Assembly: GCF_028372415.1 (NCBI RefSeq)
Contig: NC_092876.1
Coordinates: 217,793,528-217,857,527, forward strand
Source of the DNA: Notamacropus eugenii
Lineage: Eukaryota; Chordata; Mammalia; Diprotodontia; Macropodidae
Length of the DNA stretch: 64,000 bases
Direction: 5' to 3'
Positions 11,840-20,927 of the stretch are shown here, in pieces. The position numbers were made by a program, and so were the translations under genes. How positions within the stretch are numbered: the stretch's first letter is position 1; each line of letters opens with the position of its first letter. Under the pieces are notes generated by a model that saw only the letters and a program-made list of their open reading frames with translations, made no database searches and was not told the DNA's origin.

Positions 11840-12072
11840 ACTGAACCAGTATATACATGTGCACATGCCTGTACATACATATATACACACATACATACAT
11901 ATGTATACATATACACACACAAGAAGTCAAATAATATAAGGTAGCTCTTACTGAATGTCACATGGGAGATAAAAATTAAATACTAGAGGAGAACTTCCCT
12001 CCTACCTTTTCGTTGCTCCCTCCTCCAAACACACACACACATACACACATACACACACACACACACACACAC
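11840..12072. repeat. (ACAT)n / (CA)n microsatellites
   Basis: Alternating ACAT/ATAC low-complexity sequence at about 11850-11925 and a (CA)n run at 12028-12072. Between them is ordinary sequence with a purine-rich antisense stretch. The antisense frame at 11983-12198 is microsatellite-derived. Confidence 0.85.
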
Positions 12073-12164
12073 GATCTTTAGACTCAGGAAATTGCAGGGA
12101 GTCATTGTTAAGATCGCAGAAAGGGAAAGAGTGGTGGAGAAGATGAAATAATAAAGAATTTTAA

Positions 12165-12235
12165 AACATTTTTGTCTTCCTAACAGTGTCTGGCACATTT
12201 TAGATTCTTAATAAATACTTGTTGATTGATTAACT
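12165..12235 (+). mobile_element. L2 LINE 3' tail
   Basis: 'cagtgtctggcacattttag' followed by 'aataaatacttgttgattga' is the characteristic L2 3' end; only the tail is preserved. Confidence 0.6.
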
Positions 12236-12374
12236 CCCGGGGGAAAAAAAGCATTGAGAGCAGTGTGTTTGCTAGGAAAACACGTAGAATTACAGCAGAG
12301 GCTGATTTCTTGCATCTTCATTAGGCACTTCCAGAAGTATCAGGTCTCATTGGCCTCCTCTAGTTTTTTCTTCC

Positions 12375-12520
12375 ATAATGAACCTGGTTTCTAATCTTGG
12401 CTCTGGTACTAACTAGCTGAGCATTTTGCTTCTCCACCTCAGTTTACCCATATGTAAAATGAGACACTTTGGATTAGGTAAGTTCTAAGGTCTCTGAGTA
12501 TTAGAATTCTCAGACCCAGC
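12375..12520 (+). mobile_element. MIR-type SINE
   Basis: Contains 'taactagctgagcat', 'cacctcagtttacccata', 'gtaaaatgagacactttgg' and 'aagttctaaggtctctgag', the ordered MIR landmarks. Confidence 0.65.
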
Positions 12521-13037
12521 AGACCCCTATCTTCTTTTTCAAACATCTCCTTAAACTTGTTTCTTCTGTAAAAACTCTCATAAAATTGTTATGATTCCCT
12601 TTTTTTTTTTTTAACCAAACATTTTTTAACCAAAAAATGACTTTGGAATAGTGCTTTTATTTTCGAAAGGCTTCCAAAGATAGAATCTCACTCAATCTTC
12701 ACCAAACACTGTGAGGTGGGCAGGACAAGTTTTATGATCCTTATTTTACAAATAAAGAAACAAAGGCTCAGAGAGATTAATTACTGTGTCATGAAACACA
12801 GTCATGAAACTCATCCTTGTGATAGAATAATAAGTCTCTAGACTCTGAGTCCAGCATTCTTTTCACAAAATTGCTATATCTATCCCCAACCTTGTACTCA
12901 ATATTTTGCTATCTTCTTCTCAATTTACTAACCTGTTCTTTTTTTCCTCAGAGACAGATTTTTTTTTCAAATTTAGACATTATTTTTTTCTCCTTCTCAC
13001 TGGAAAAGAAAAACAAAAAACCCAAATTATTGTGACA

Positions 13038-13310
13038 GATATGCATTGTTGTTGTTTAGTTTCACTTACGTCTGACTCTTCATGCACTCATTTGGGGTTT
13101 CCTTGGCAAAGATACTGGAGTGGTTTGCCATTTCCTTCTCCAGCTCATTTTTTATAGATGAGGAAACTGAGGCAAATAGGGTTTAGTGACTTGCCCAGGG
13201 TCTCACAGATATTAAGTTTCTAAGGCCAGATTTGAACTCATGAAGATGAGTATTCTGACTCCAGACCTGGTGTTTTATTCCCTGTGCCACCTAGCTGTGC
13301 AACAGATAGG
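13038..13310 (-). mobile_element. SINE family B, antisense, near full length
   Basis: On the + strand it runs from 'tgttgttgtttagtttcac' through 'tttggggtttccttggca', 'actggagtggtttgccat', 'atgaggaaactgaggcaa', 'gacttgcccagggtctca' to 'ccctgtgccacctagctg'. This is the complete antisense order of family B, including the tRNA-like head. Confidence 0.85.
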
Positions 13311-13369
13311 AAAAGTCAAGAAAAAAAAAATCCCTGAATTGTCCATAGCCAAAAGTGTGTGTGTCTCAT

Positions 13370-13795
13370 TGTGCCAGAAATGAGCAGCATTCTTGCTCAT
13401 CGGTCCTCTGAAATCATGGTTAGTAATTTAATCATTAATGGTTTCATCATGGTTAATCGTTGCATTGATCAGTTTGAAAGTTTTTCAAAATAGCTGTATT
13501 TACATTGTCGTTGTTATAAATACTTCTGTTCCTCCTCACTTCACTCTGAGTTTATACAAGTTTTCCCTAGTTTCTCTGAAACCATTTCTTTCAAAAGTTC
13601 TTATAGCAAAATAATATTCCATCACATTCACATAACATAATTTTAGTTGTTCAGCTACTCCCTGAAGGATGGACCCTCCCTTAGTTTCTTACCACCAAAA
13701 AGAGCTTCCACAAATATATATACACATACATATATATGAGTTCTTTTCCTCTTCTTTGATCTCTTTGCGGGTATTTAGGTCTAGTAGTGATATGC
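13370..13795 (-). mobile_element. L1 3' end, antisense, diverged
   Basis: Matches the antisense L1 3' region at 19.8 kb and 30.5 kb in order: 'cacttcactctgagttta', 'agcaaaataatattccatc', 'acattcacataacataatt', 'gttcagctactccctga', 'ttgatctctttgcgggta'. A family B SINE follows immediately at its distal end. Confidence 0.7.
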
Positions 13796-14018
13796 CTGGG
13801 CAGTTAGGTGATGTAATGAATCCTCCTGAGTTCAGATCTGGCCTCAGACACTTACTGGTTGTGTGACCATGGACAACTCACCTGTTTGCCTCAGTTTTTT
13901 CATCTGTAAAATGAGCTGCAGAAGAAAATGCCAAACTATTTCAGTGTCTTTGCCAAGAAAACCCCAAATTGGGTCCAGAAGGGTAGGACACAACTGAAAA
14001 CAAATGAACAACAATAGA
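13796..14018 (+). mobile_element. SINE family B
   Basis: Has 'gggcagttaggtgatgtaat', 'tctggcctcagacacttac', 'gcctcagttttttcatc', 'atgccaaactatttcagtg', 'gccaagaaaaccccaaat' and the tail 'gaacaacaa'. Together with the copy at 13038 it forms an oppositely oriented SINE pair about 0.5 kb apart. Confidence 0.85.
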
Positions 14019-14039
14019 AAATATATAGAGATAATGTGA

Positions 14040-14560
14040 AGATAAAAGGGGAAGGCATTAGCAGCTGCAGGACCAGGAAAGCCCTTGGGAAGATGGTGGG
14101 ATTTGAGCTGAGTCCTGAAGTCAACCAGGAAAACTAAGAGGTAAAGGTCAGGAAGGAGAGCATTCTGGGCATGAAGGATAGACAGTACAAATGTACAGAT
14201 GTGAGAAATGGAAGGTTGTGTTCAAGGTGCTTCAAATAGACTCATGTTACTGAAATGTAAAATCTTTGGAGGTGATGAAGGTATAAAGAAGGTTAGAAGG
14301 GAGGGGTACAAGTTATGTAGAGCTTTAAATATCAGACTGAGAAATTAATATTTGATCCTGGAGGTAAGAGGGAGTTACTGGAATTCCTTGAGCAGGGGGA
14401 TGACCGGTCCCCACCTGTACTTTATAAAGATCACATGAGTGGAGGATGGATTGGACTAGGAGAAACTTGAAGTGAGGAGACCAATTAGAAGGCTATTGCA
14501 ATTGTCTAGGTGAGAAGTGATGAAGTGAGGAGGGCCAGAGAATTCCAGAAATGCTTATTA
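14040..14560 (+). repeat. Family K long interspersed repeat
   Basis: Recognised by 'ggtgggatttgagctgag', 'gagagcattctgggcatg', 'tatttgatcctggaggta', 'aggctattgcaattgtc' and 'taggtgagaagtgatgaag'. I have seen this family as an old, long repeat in non-eutherian mammals but cannot name it. No coding capacity is visible. Confidence 0.55.
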
Positions 14561-15089
14561 GTGAATCATGGTGGTTTTTAATCTAGAGCAAATGAATCTG
14601 TTGTTCCTTGTTACCTCTAGGGAAAAAACTGTAGTCCCATGATAGGGTTAGAACATAAATTCTTTTGCCAAATGCTACCCACCCACAGATCCCCATGTTC
14701 AGAGAGTCCCAGGGAACAATTATGAGCTCTTTTCCTCTTCCTTTTGACTGTTGTATTACCTTTATTTAGTTATCATTGTCAGGGATTCCTGGCTATAGCT
14801 GGTTTGTTCCACCCTCTCCTTCCTCTTCACCCCACCAGATATTCCCAAATGTCTTCCCCTGGAAGCCTCCAGGCAATTCTTACTAAGGGACTGACTTCTT
14901 TTCCACTGGGAGGGAGAGAAATAGAAAGGCACCCAGGTCAAATTGCTTTACCTCTCTAGGTCCACTTGATTTCAACACATTAATGTCCCTCTCTTCCTTT
15001 TGTTTCTACCCTGCCTTCTTCACCCCTATTGACCTCCTGATTTCTTTCTGTCTGCAGGAGACTGAGATTTTTCTTATTCATTCATTCAT
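14561..15089. other. Unassigned
   Basis: No recognised repeat or gene. Overlapping short frames (14744-14959, 14983-15183) show no family resemblance. Bases 15069-15090 are T-rich and may be the degraded A-tail of the antisense 7SL pseudogene. Confidence 0.4.
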
Positions 15090-15383
15090 TAGTTTGGGTT
15101 TCTATCTCACCCAAATGCAAAGATCATTCACAGGTCCAAATCTACTGTGGATCCTTGGGAGTTTTGATCGTCTCTATTTCTAGCCTTGTTCAATTTATCC
15201 CTTCTTAGGAAGCCTGGTAGTCTTCTGATCAGAAGAGCTGACCATGTTAGTGCCAATATTAGTGTATAAACCCAACAAGCTTAGCTCTACTACAACAAAA
15301 AACTCCTGAGCTCAAGTGATCCATCAGCCTCAGCCTCAGCCTCTGTATAGCAAGTACTACAGGAACCTGCCTCCACACTTAGC
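15090..15383 (-). pseudogene. RN7SL pseudogene: 7SL (SRP) RNA pseudogene, full length, antisense
   Basis: On the + strand this is the reverse complement of signal recognition particle RNA from end to end, diverged but collinear. 'aactcctgagctcaag' and 'ctacaggaacctgcctcc' match the 5' Alu domain. 'cttcttaggaagcctggta' and 'gaccatgttagtgcc' match the central part. 'gatccttgggagttttg' and 'atcattcacagg' match the 3' S-domain side. The first 7SL base maps to 15383 and the last to about 15090, so its ~294 nt is close to the usual ~300. Many substitutions in paired regions make a functional RNA unlikely. A T-rich stretch at 15069-15090 could be the old A-tail. Primate Alu contamination is excluded because the S-domain is present. 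Confidence 0.85.
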
Positions 15384-16582
15384 AACCCTGGATTACTTTG
15401 GTCAACTTACCTGTGCTTTCTTTGCTTACTGGATTCCAGTCTACCCACCTGACTCATTGTTTGTCTTGATCCTACTTCCATACAGCTTATCTCTTCTCCA
15501 GCTTCTTCTTCACCTGCCACCCAGATGAGAGTAGGAAGTATCCCCAACCTTCAGCCACCTATGAAGGACAAATTTAGATTAATGGGACGGAGAATAATAA
15601 TACCCTTTGTTTTCATTTTTGGCTTTAAGTATTCAAAATACTTTTGCACACATTCTATGAAACCTCAATCAGATATGTTGGAGAGGATTTACCGTTGGAA
15701 GGAGACACCAGATTATTGCAGCCCTCATGTTTCTAGTCTGGAAAGCAAATTCTTGAATCTCAGTGCTGCCCACAGATAGCTTACCGACAAACTTAACTGT
15801 GTTCTCACACTCCACTAGAAAGACAATGTGAGATTCCTGGTGTAATTTTCCAATTCATCTCATTTACCAAAGCACTTTTTCTCTTTTTGCTTTACTTTAA
15901 ATCTGTGATTAATCTTCCTTTGGTATTCTGCCATACTGTTAATGTGAATCCCTAGAATTCAGAGTTGGATCTGAAGAACTACTTTGGTTGAAATTTAGTA
16001 CTGCTAGGGGAAATAAGTAATCTGTAACCAGTGTTAATAGCATGGATATGAAATTGTTGGAGAGAATGAATGCTAGTGGGATGGGTATTAAAATGACATG
16101 GGCTTCTCCATATTACATAAAGAAGGCAAAGCCTTCTTCTTGACATCCAGTTGAAGTCAGGGAATCATTCAACATTCCCATGAGCTCTTCTGGGTGAGTT
16201 TAACGTGTGGGAACCCAGAGCACAACATTCTGGAGTGAGGACATAAAGGCAGGATTTTATAGGCCCATGCTTATAAAATGATAATTATGGGAAGTTTTAC
16301 AATTAACTAATTGCCCTATGTCTTTTTCATCTGACACTTGCATGTAACTAGAGATTCAATAATATGATAATTTTGGAAAAGTACAAAATGCAGGTTTCTT
16401 CTTGTGCCACTTTCATCTCTTTCTACCCATGATTAAAAGCTGTCAACTTTTCAAAGGGAACCATCCCCTTGTAAAGAATTATTTTTCCTGGGAGGAAAGT
16501 GAACAAAGGTAGATTAAGTATGTTTAAATTATATTCCTTGTAAATAAATGTTCATTTTAGAATGAACTTAGGTACTTAGTAG
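15384..16582. other. Unassigned
   Basis: No gene or clear repeat. The frames at 15316-15528 and 15525-15779 overlap the 7SL pseudogene or unassigned DNA and have no recognisable domain. Confidence 0.4.
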
Positions 16583-16634
16583 GTAGTAGGTACTTAATAA
16601 ATGTACTTAGGTACATTTATTAAGTACCTACTAC
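16583..16634. repeat. Perfect 24-bp inverted repeat with 4-nt loop
   Basis: Bases 16583-16606 are exactly the reverse complement of 16611-16634, separated by 'ttag'. The arm sequence contains 'taggtacttaataaatg', the common SINE/L2 tail phrase, so it looks like a local inverted duplication of a repeat tail. A smaller 7-bp hairpin, also with a TTAG loop, lies at 16550-16567. Confidence 0.95.
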
Positions 16635-16834
16635 TCAATTCAATCTTATAAGCATTATTAAGTGCCCACTATGTATGAGGACAATGTGTTAAAGCTGTAT
16701 AATTTTCTTTTCACACTCTTCCTTTCTTTTTATCCCACAAAACTCTAATGAACTTCATGGTTTCTAAAGCAATGTCATTATTTTTAAATGAAGCCCCTGT
16801 GGACCAGATATCTAAGAGTGAATTTCTGTTGGAC

Positions 16835-17077
16835 AGTCAGGTTGCTAAGTGGATAGAGCACTTGGATCAGGAAGACTCTTCATGAGTTCAAATTTGACCT
16901 CAGATACTTATTAGCTGTGTGACCCTGCACAAGTCTCTTAACCCAGTTTGCCTCCATTTTTCATCTGTAAAATGAACTAAAGAAGGAATGGCAAACCACT
17001 CCAGTGTGTGTGCCAAGAAAACCCCAAATAATGTCACAAAGAGTGGGGCACAACTAAAATAACCAAGCAACAACAAA
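16835..17077 (+). mobile_element. SINE family B, full length
   Basis: Runs from 'ggttgctaagtggatagag' through 'atgagttcaaatttgacc', 'tattagctgtgtgaccctg', 'aatggcaaaccactccag', 'gccaagaaaaccccaaat' to 'aaccaagcaacaacaa'. Confidence 0.85.
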
Positions 17078-17394
17078 AATCTACTTTTTATAAATTCGAA
17101 ATCCAGGTGGGCAAGCAGATGGTTAATTGTATGTACACATTCCTTCTCCTTTAGCCTTCTCCCAAAGAGAAAAAAGCATGTCTTACTTAATATTAAAGCT
17201 TTCTTAAGTTGAGTACTACACAGCTCTATCATCAGTAGCAATCATATATGTTTTTCCCATGTGTTATCCCCACATCCTAGAAGCATAGTTCCTGGCACAT
17301 AGTGGGTACTGCTTACAGACAGACAGATCCAGAGACAGAGACAAAGACCAAGGGACAGAGAGACAGACAGAAAGATGCTAGATGGTGGTAGATA

Positions 17395-17398
<4 letters not shown>

Positions 17399-17458
<60 letters not shown>
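17399..17458. repeat. (GA)30 microsatellite
   Basis: Uninterrupted GA dinucleotide run of 60 bp. A long pure run usually indicates an unstable, polymorphic locus. Confidence 0.97.
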
Positions 17459-17460
<2 letters not shown>

Positions 17461-17461
17461 C

Positions 17462-17690
17462 ATGTGAGGAGAAATAGTGGATAGAAAGACAACCTCAGAG
17501 TTAGGATGACCTGAGTTCAAACCTATCTCTGATGTATACTGACTGAATAACTTTCAACAAGTCACTTAATCTTTTGATGCCCTGAATTACTCTCTAAGAC
17601 TATATAAATTGCAAAGCAAATGTCATCCTGCATTGGTAGTAGGAATTTCTTCACTGGGAGTTCCCTACATTAATTCAATCACAGATCATG
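17462..17690 (+). mobile_element. SINE family D
   Basis: A tRNA-like first half ('atgacctgagttcaaacc', 'caagtcacttaatctt') is joined to the D-specific second half 'attactctctaagactat', 'gcattggtagtaggaat' and 'ctgggagttccctac'. Related copies are at 51846-52000 and 55545-55700, and antisense at 40905-41010. Confidence 0.65.
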
Positions 17691-17729
17691 GTTAAAAAGG
17701 GCAAGAGGTGGGAATGTTTAGTGGCAAGT

Positions 17730-18423
17730 ACAGTGTGGTCTATGGAACTGTGCCCAAAGGGCTATAAAATAGTGCATACCTTTTGATCCAGCAAAAGCAC
17801 TACAAGGTCTGTATCCCAAAGAGATCATAGAAAATGGAAAAGGACCCACAGGTACAAAAATATTCATAGCAGCTTTTTTTTGTGGTGACAAAGACTTGGA
17901 AATTGAGGTGATGCCCATCAACTGGGGAGTGGCTGAACAAGTTGTGCTTTATGAATGTAATGGAATACTATTGTTCTATAAGAAATGGCAAGCAGGCAGA
18001 ATTAAAAAAAAAACTTGAAAAGACTTACATGATGCTGAGTGAAAGGAGCAAAAGCAGGAGAACATTCTACACATTAAGATTAACATTCAATGACCAGTTT
18101 GGATAGACTTAGCTCGTCTCAGCAATGCAATGGTCCAAAATAGTTCCAAAAGACTCTCAATGGAAAATGCTATTACATCCAGATCTAAATGCAGATCAAA
18201 GCATATTATTTTCTTTCTTTTTTTCCTTTCTCTTGGTATTTCCCTTTTGTCCTGATTCTTCTTTCACAACATGACTAATGTGGAAATAGGTTTAATATGA
18301 TTGTACATGTATAACCTATATCAGATTGCACTCCATCTTTGGGGGGGAGGAGAGAGAAGGAGGAAATTTAGAATTCAAAATCTTATAAAACTAAAGAGAA
18401 AGAAAAAAGAACAGGGTGGTCTA
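17730..18423 (+). mobile_element. L1, 5'-truncated, with target-site duplication
   Basis: The element occupies 17743-18410: the last ~250 bp of ORF2, the L1 3' UTR with 'atgcagatcaaagcatat' and 'tttcacaacatgactaatg', and an impure A-rich tail. Flanks 17730-17742 'acagtgtggtcta' and 18411-18423 'acagggtggtcta' are a 13-bp duplication with one mismatch. The ORF2 piece is broken. Confidence 0.85.
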
Positions 18424-18590
18424 GAAACAAGAGATATGTTTTTATACCAGCCCTGACACTTTCTAGCTATGCGGAAGCTGACAAATTGCATAACCCAAGA
18501 TTTCTGTATAACCGTTTGTAAAAATGAGGATTCTTGTATCACCTACCTCAGGATTGCCGAGTAGAAGTCATTATGATACAGTGCAACTTA
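18424..18590 (+). mobile_element. MIR-type SINE
   Basis: 'ccagccctgacactttctag', 'taaccgtttgtaaaaatgag' and 'cacctacctcaggattg' follow MIR/THER1 order; diverged. Confidence 0.5.
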
Positions 18591-18659
18591 TCTCTGGAGT
18601 AAAAGGACCAAATCCTGCTGCTGATGCTTAGTAATGGTGTGTTCTTTTTTGGAGGAGAG

Positions 18660-18960
18660 GCGGGAAAGAAGAGGGAGGCAACTGGAGTTAAGTGACTTGC
18701 CCAGGGTCACACAGCTAGTAAATTTCTGAAGTCAAATTTGTACCCTTAAGCAAACCTCCTCACCTCTTTGGTCTTAAGTTTCGTAGGATCACAAGTCTAG
18801 AGAGTCTACACTTGAGAAAACTAAGGCCCAGGTCAAGTGATTTGTCCAAAGATACACATATAGTAAAGGTCAGAAGTGAGATTTGAACCCATATCTCCCC
18901 TGACTCGAGTCAGTACGTGTCTCTGAATTCTCTTCTAGTTCTGTATCTATGATCCTATGA
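18660..18960 (-). mobile_element. Two antisense MIR/THER1-type SINE fragments
   Basis: The first (about 18660-18770) has 'agtgacttgcccagggtcac' and 'acagctagtaaatttctg'. The second (about 18795-18960) has 'actaaggcccaggtcaagtg', 'gagatttgaacccatatct' and 'tatgatcctatga'. The 112-residue antisense frame at 18870-19208 is derived from this repeat. Confidence 0.6.
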
Positions 18961-19333
18961 AGCATTTGAAATGCTAGGGAAAATGAGCTATTACTTCCCA
19001 GATGTTTTACCCTCTCATTCTCAAGTGATTTGTTTCCTAATCTGCTCAATGTAGTTCGCCTTCTATTTATCAACTGTAATGCCTCAAATGTCAGCTCCAA
19101 CCAACATTCTGTCTTGAACAGGCTGTTCTCCTTACCTGGAATTCTCTCTCTGTTCTGCCTCCTGGCTTCCCTGGCCTCCTTGAAGACTAAGTTCAAAACC
19201 TCTTGCATAAAACCTTTTCTTTTTTTTCTGAGTAAATTTTTTATTTTCTTTTTTTAAAAATGTATTTTCTTTTTAATTTAAGGAATAAAAGAGGCAATTC
19301 TATAACATAATTTTTAAAAAGATGATTGCATGT

Positions 19334-20539
19334 GAAACTGCAAATTTTTTTTATTTTTTTTATTATTTTTTAATGTTTAACAATCACTGCCATACAATTG
19401 AGATTTTATCCCCCCCACACCTACCCCCCACTACCCCCCTCCCTCCCCATGACTGCATAGAATTCTGTATAGGTTCTACATATACTTGCCTATTGAGTAT
19501 ATTTTCACTATAGTCATGCTATGTAGTCAGACTAAAATAAATGAAAGAAATCATATAACAAATCAAAACATGATACACAAACACATACACATACACAAAC
19601 ATGATCTGCTACATTTTGAGAATGACTTCCATATTTCTTTCTCTGAGTGTGGAAGGCATTTTGCCTTGAGAACCACCTTTGGGATTTTTTTTTTTCATAA
19701 GAAGTTCTTGCGTTATTACAAAATTCCAAGTCTACCAGAAAAAACTCTCACACACTGTGGTCATTGCTGTGCACAAAGTTCTCCTGGTTCTGCTCCTTTC
19801 ACTCAGCATCAGGTCATATAAGTCTTTCCAGGCCTCTCTGAAGTCTTCTTGTTCGTCATTTCTTATGGCACAATAGTACTCCATTACATTCATATACCAT
19901 AATTTATTCAGCCATTCCCCAATTGATGGACATCCCCTTGACTTCCAGTTTTTGGCAACTACATAGAGTGCTGCTATAAATATTTTTGTACATGTGGGAC
20001 CCTTTCCCATTTTTATGATCTCTTGGGGATATAGTCCTAGTAGCGATATTGCTGGGTCAAAGGGTATGCACATTTTTGTAGCCCTTTGGGCATAGTTCCA
20101 AATTGCTCTCCAGAATGGTTGGATGCACTTGCAGCTCCACCAACAATGAATTAGTGTTCCAACTCTCCCACATCCTCTCCAGCATTTATCATTTTCTTGT
20201 TCTGTCATGTTTGCCAATCTTATAGGTGTGATGTGGTACCTCAGAGTTGTTTTGATTTGCATCTCTCTAATCAATAGTGATTTAGAGCATTTTTTCATAT
20301 GATTATAGATATCTTTAATTTCTTCCTCTGAAAATTGCCTGTTCATATCCTTTGACCATTTATCAATTGGGGAATGACTTATATGATTATACATTTGAGT
20401 CAGTTCTCTATATATTCTAGAAATGAGGCCTTTATCCCCGAGCTTAGCTGTAAAAATTCTTTCCCAATTTACTACATCCCTCCGGATTTTGGTTGCATTG
20501 GGTTTGGTTATGCAAAAACTTCTCAGAAACTGCAAATTT
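19334..20539 (-). mobile_element. L1, 5'-truncated, antisense, with 14-bp target-site duplication
   Basis: The insert is 19348-20525, bounded by perfect 14-bp copies of 'gaaactgcaaattt' at 19334-19347 and 20526-20539. On the minus strand it holds the C-terminal part of ORF2, a ~380-bp 3' UTR and an A-rich tail next to the 19334 copy. Truncation at the 5' end within ORF2 is the usual outcome of target-primed reverse transcription. The open frame and intact duplication make it one of the youngest L1 insertions here. Confidence 0.93.
19732..20525 (-). pseudogene. L1 ORF2p C-terminal fragment (open, 5'-truncated)
   Basis: An open antisense frame of ~260 L1 residues, inside a 308-residue frame that extends by chance into flanking DNA. 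Motifs in order: LRSFC, NWERIF, KGLISRIYREL, WSKDMNRQFSEEEI, MKKCSKSLLIREMQIKTTLR, then the C-terminal cysteine motif CWRGCGRVGTLIHCWW, then PFDPAISLLGLYP, and EYYCAIRNDE near the end. These match the carboxy-terminal segment of mammalian L1 ORF2 proteins. Endonuclease and reverse transcriptase domains are absent, so it cannot mobilise itself. It ends at a natural stop at 19732. Confidence 0.9.
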
Positions 20540-20672
20540 ATTATGTACAACTTGCTATTCCTTTGAAATATATAATAGTTATCATGTAAATTTCTTTTTT
20601 TCTTTTTTTTCTCACTCTCTTCTTCTCCCACCCTAGAGATGGCCACGATTAAACACAAATAGGTATATATAC

Positions 20673-20927
20673 TGTGGCAATTAAAAAGGTTTGAGAGATA
20701 TAATTTCTGGGTAATATAATAATTTTATTAATAAGCCAGTACATTACTAATAAAAGAATGGTCATTTGGCCAACTCTTTTAGACCAAAGACAATCACTAC
20801 AAGATGGACTCAGGGTTTATATGTTCTCTTAGAGTAAGAGTAGCAATCAACACTGATTGGTTAACACATTGGGAGGGGAGTTATATTCAAATGAAGAGCC
20901 AAAAATGACATCATGTCACCCTTGGAC
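20673..20927 (-). mobile_element. LTR-like segment, antisense (U3 promoter to U5 end)
   Basis: Read on the minus strand it has, in order, a CCAAT box (complement of 'gattgg' at 20855-20860), a TATA element (complement of 20816-20822), an AATAAA signal (complement of 20724-20729) and an end in CA (complement of TG at 20673). Spacing fits an LTR with ~30-bp steps from TATA to start and ~90 bp from TATA to poly(A) signal. The 5' part of U3 would continue beyond the HAL1-like insertion, about 23740-24050 or further. I could not find the other terminus, a target duplication or any retroviral coding motif, so solo LTR is the likeliest reading. Family not identified. Confidence 0.5.

Noticed and set aside
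15300..15384. Apparent primate Alu (human contamination)
   Set aside because: The similarity continues through the 7SL S domain that Alu lacks, and divergence is high, so this is a 7SL pseudogene.
20374..20589. Sense frames opposite the L1 ORF2 fragment
   Set aside because: Shadows of the antisense L1 ORF2 frame, which has clear L1 motifs.
19732..20658. 308-residue intact host protein
   Set aside because: It carries L1 ORF2 C-terminal motifs; the first ~45 residues come from flanking DNA beyond the TSD.
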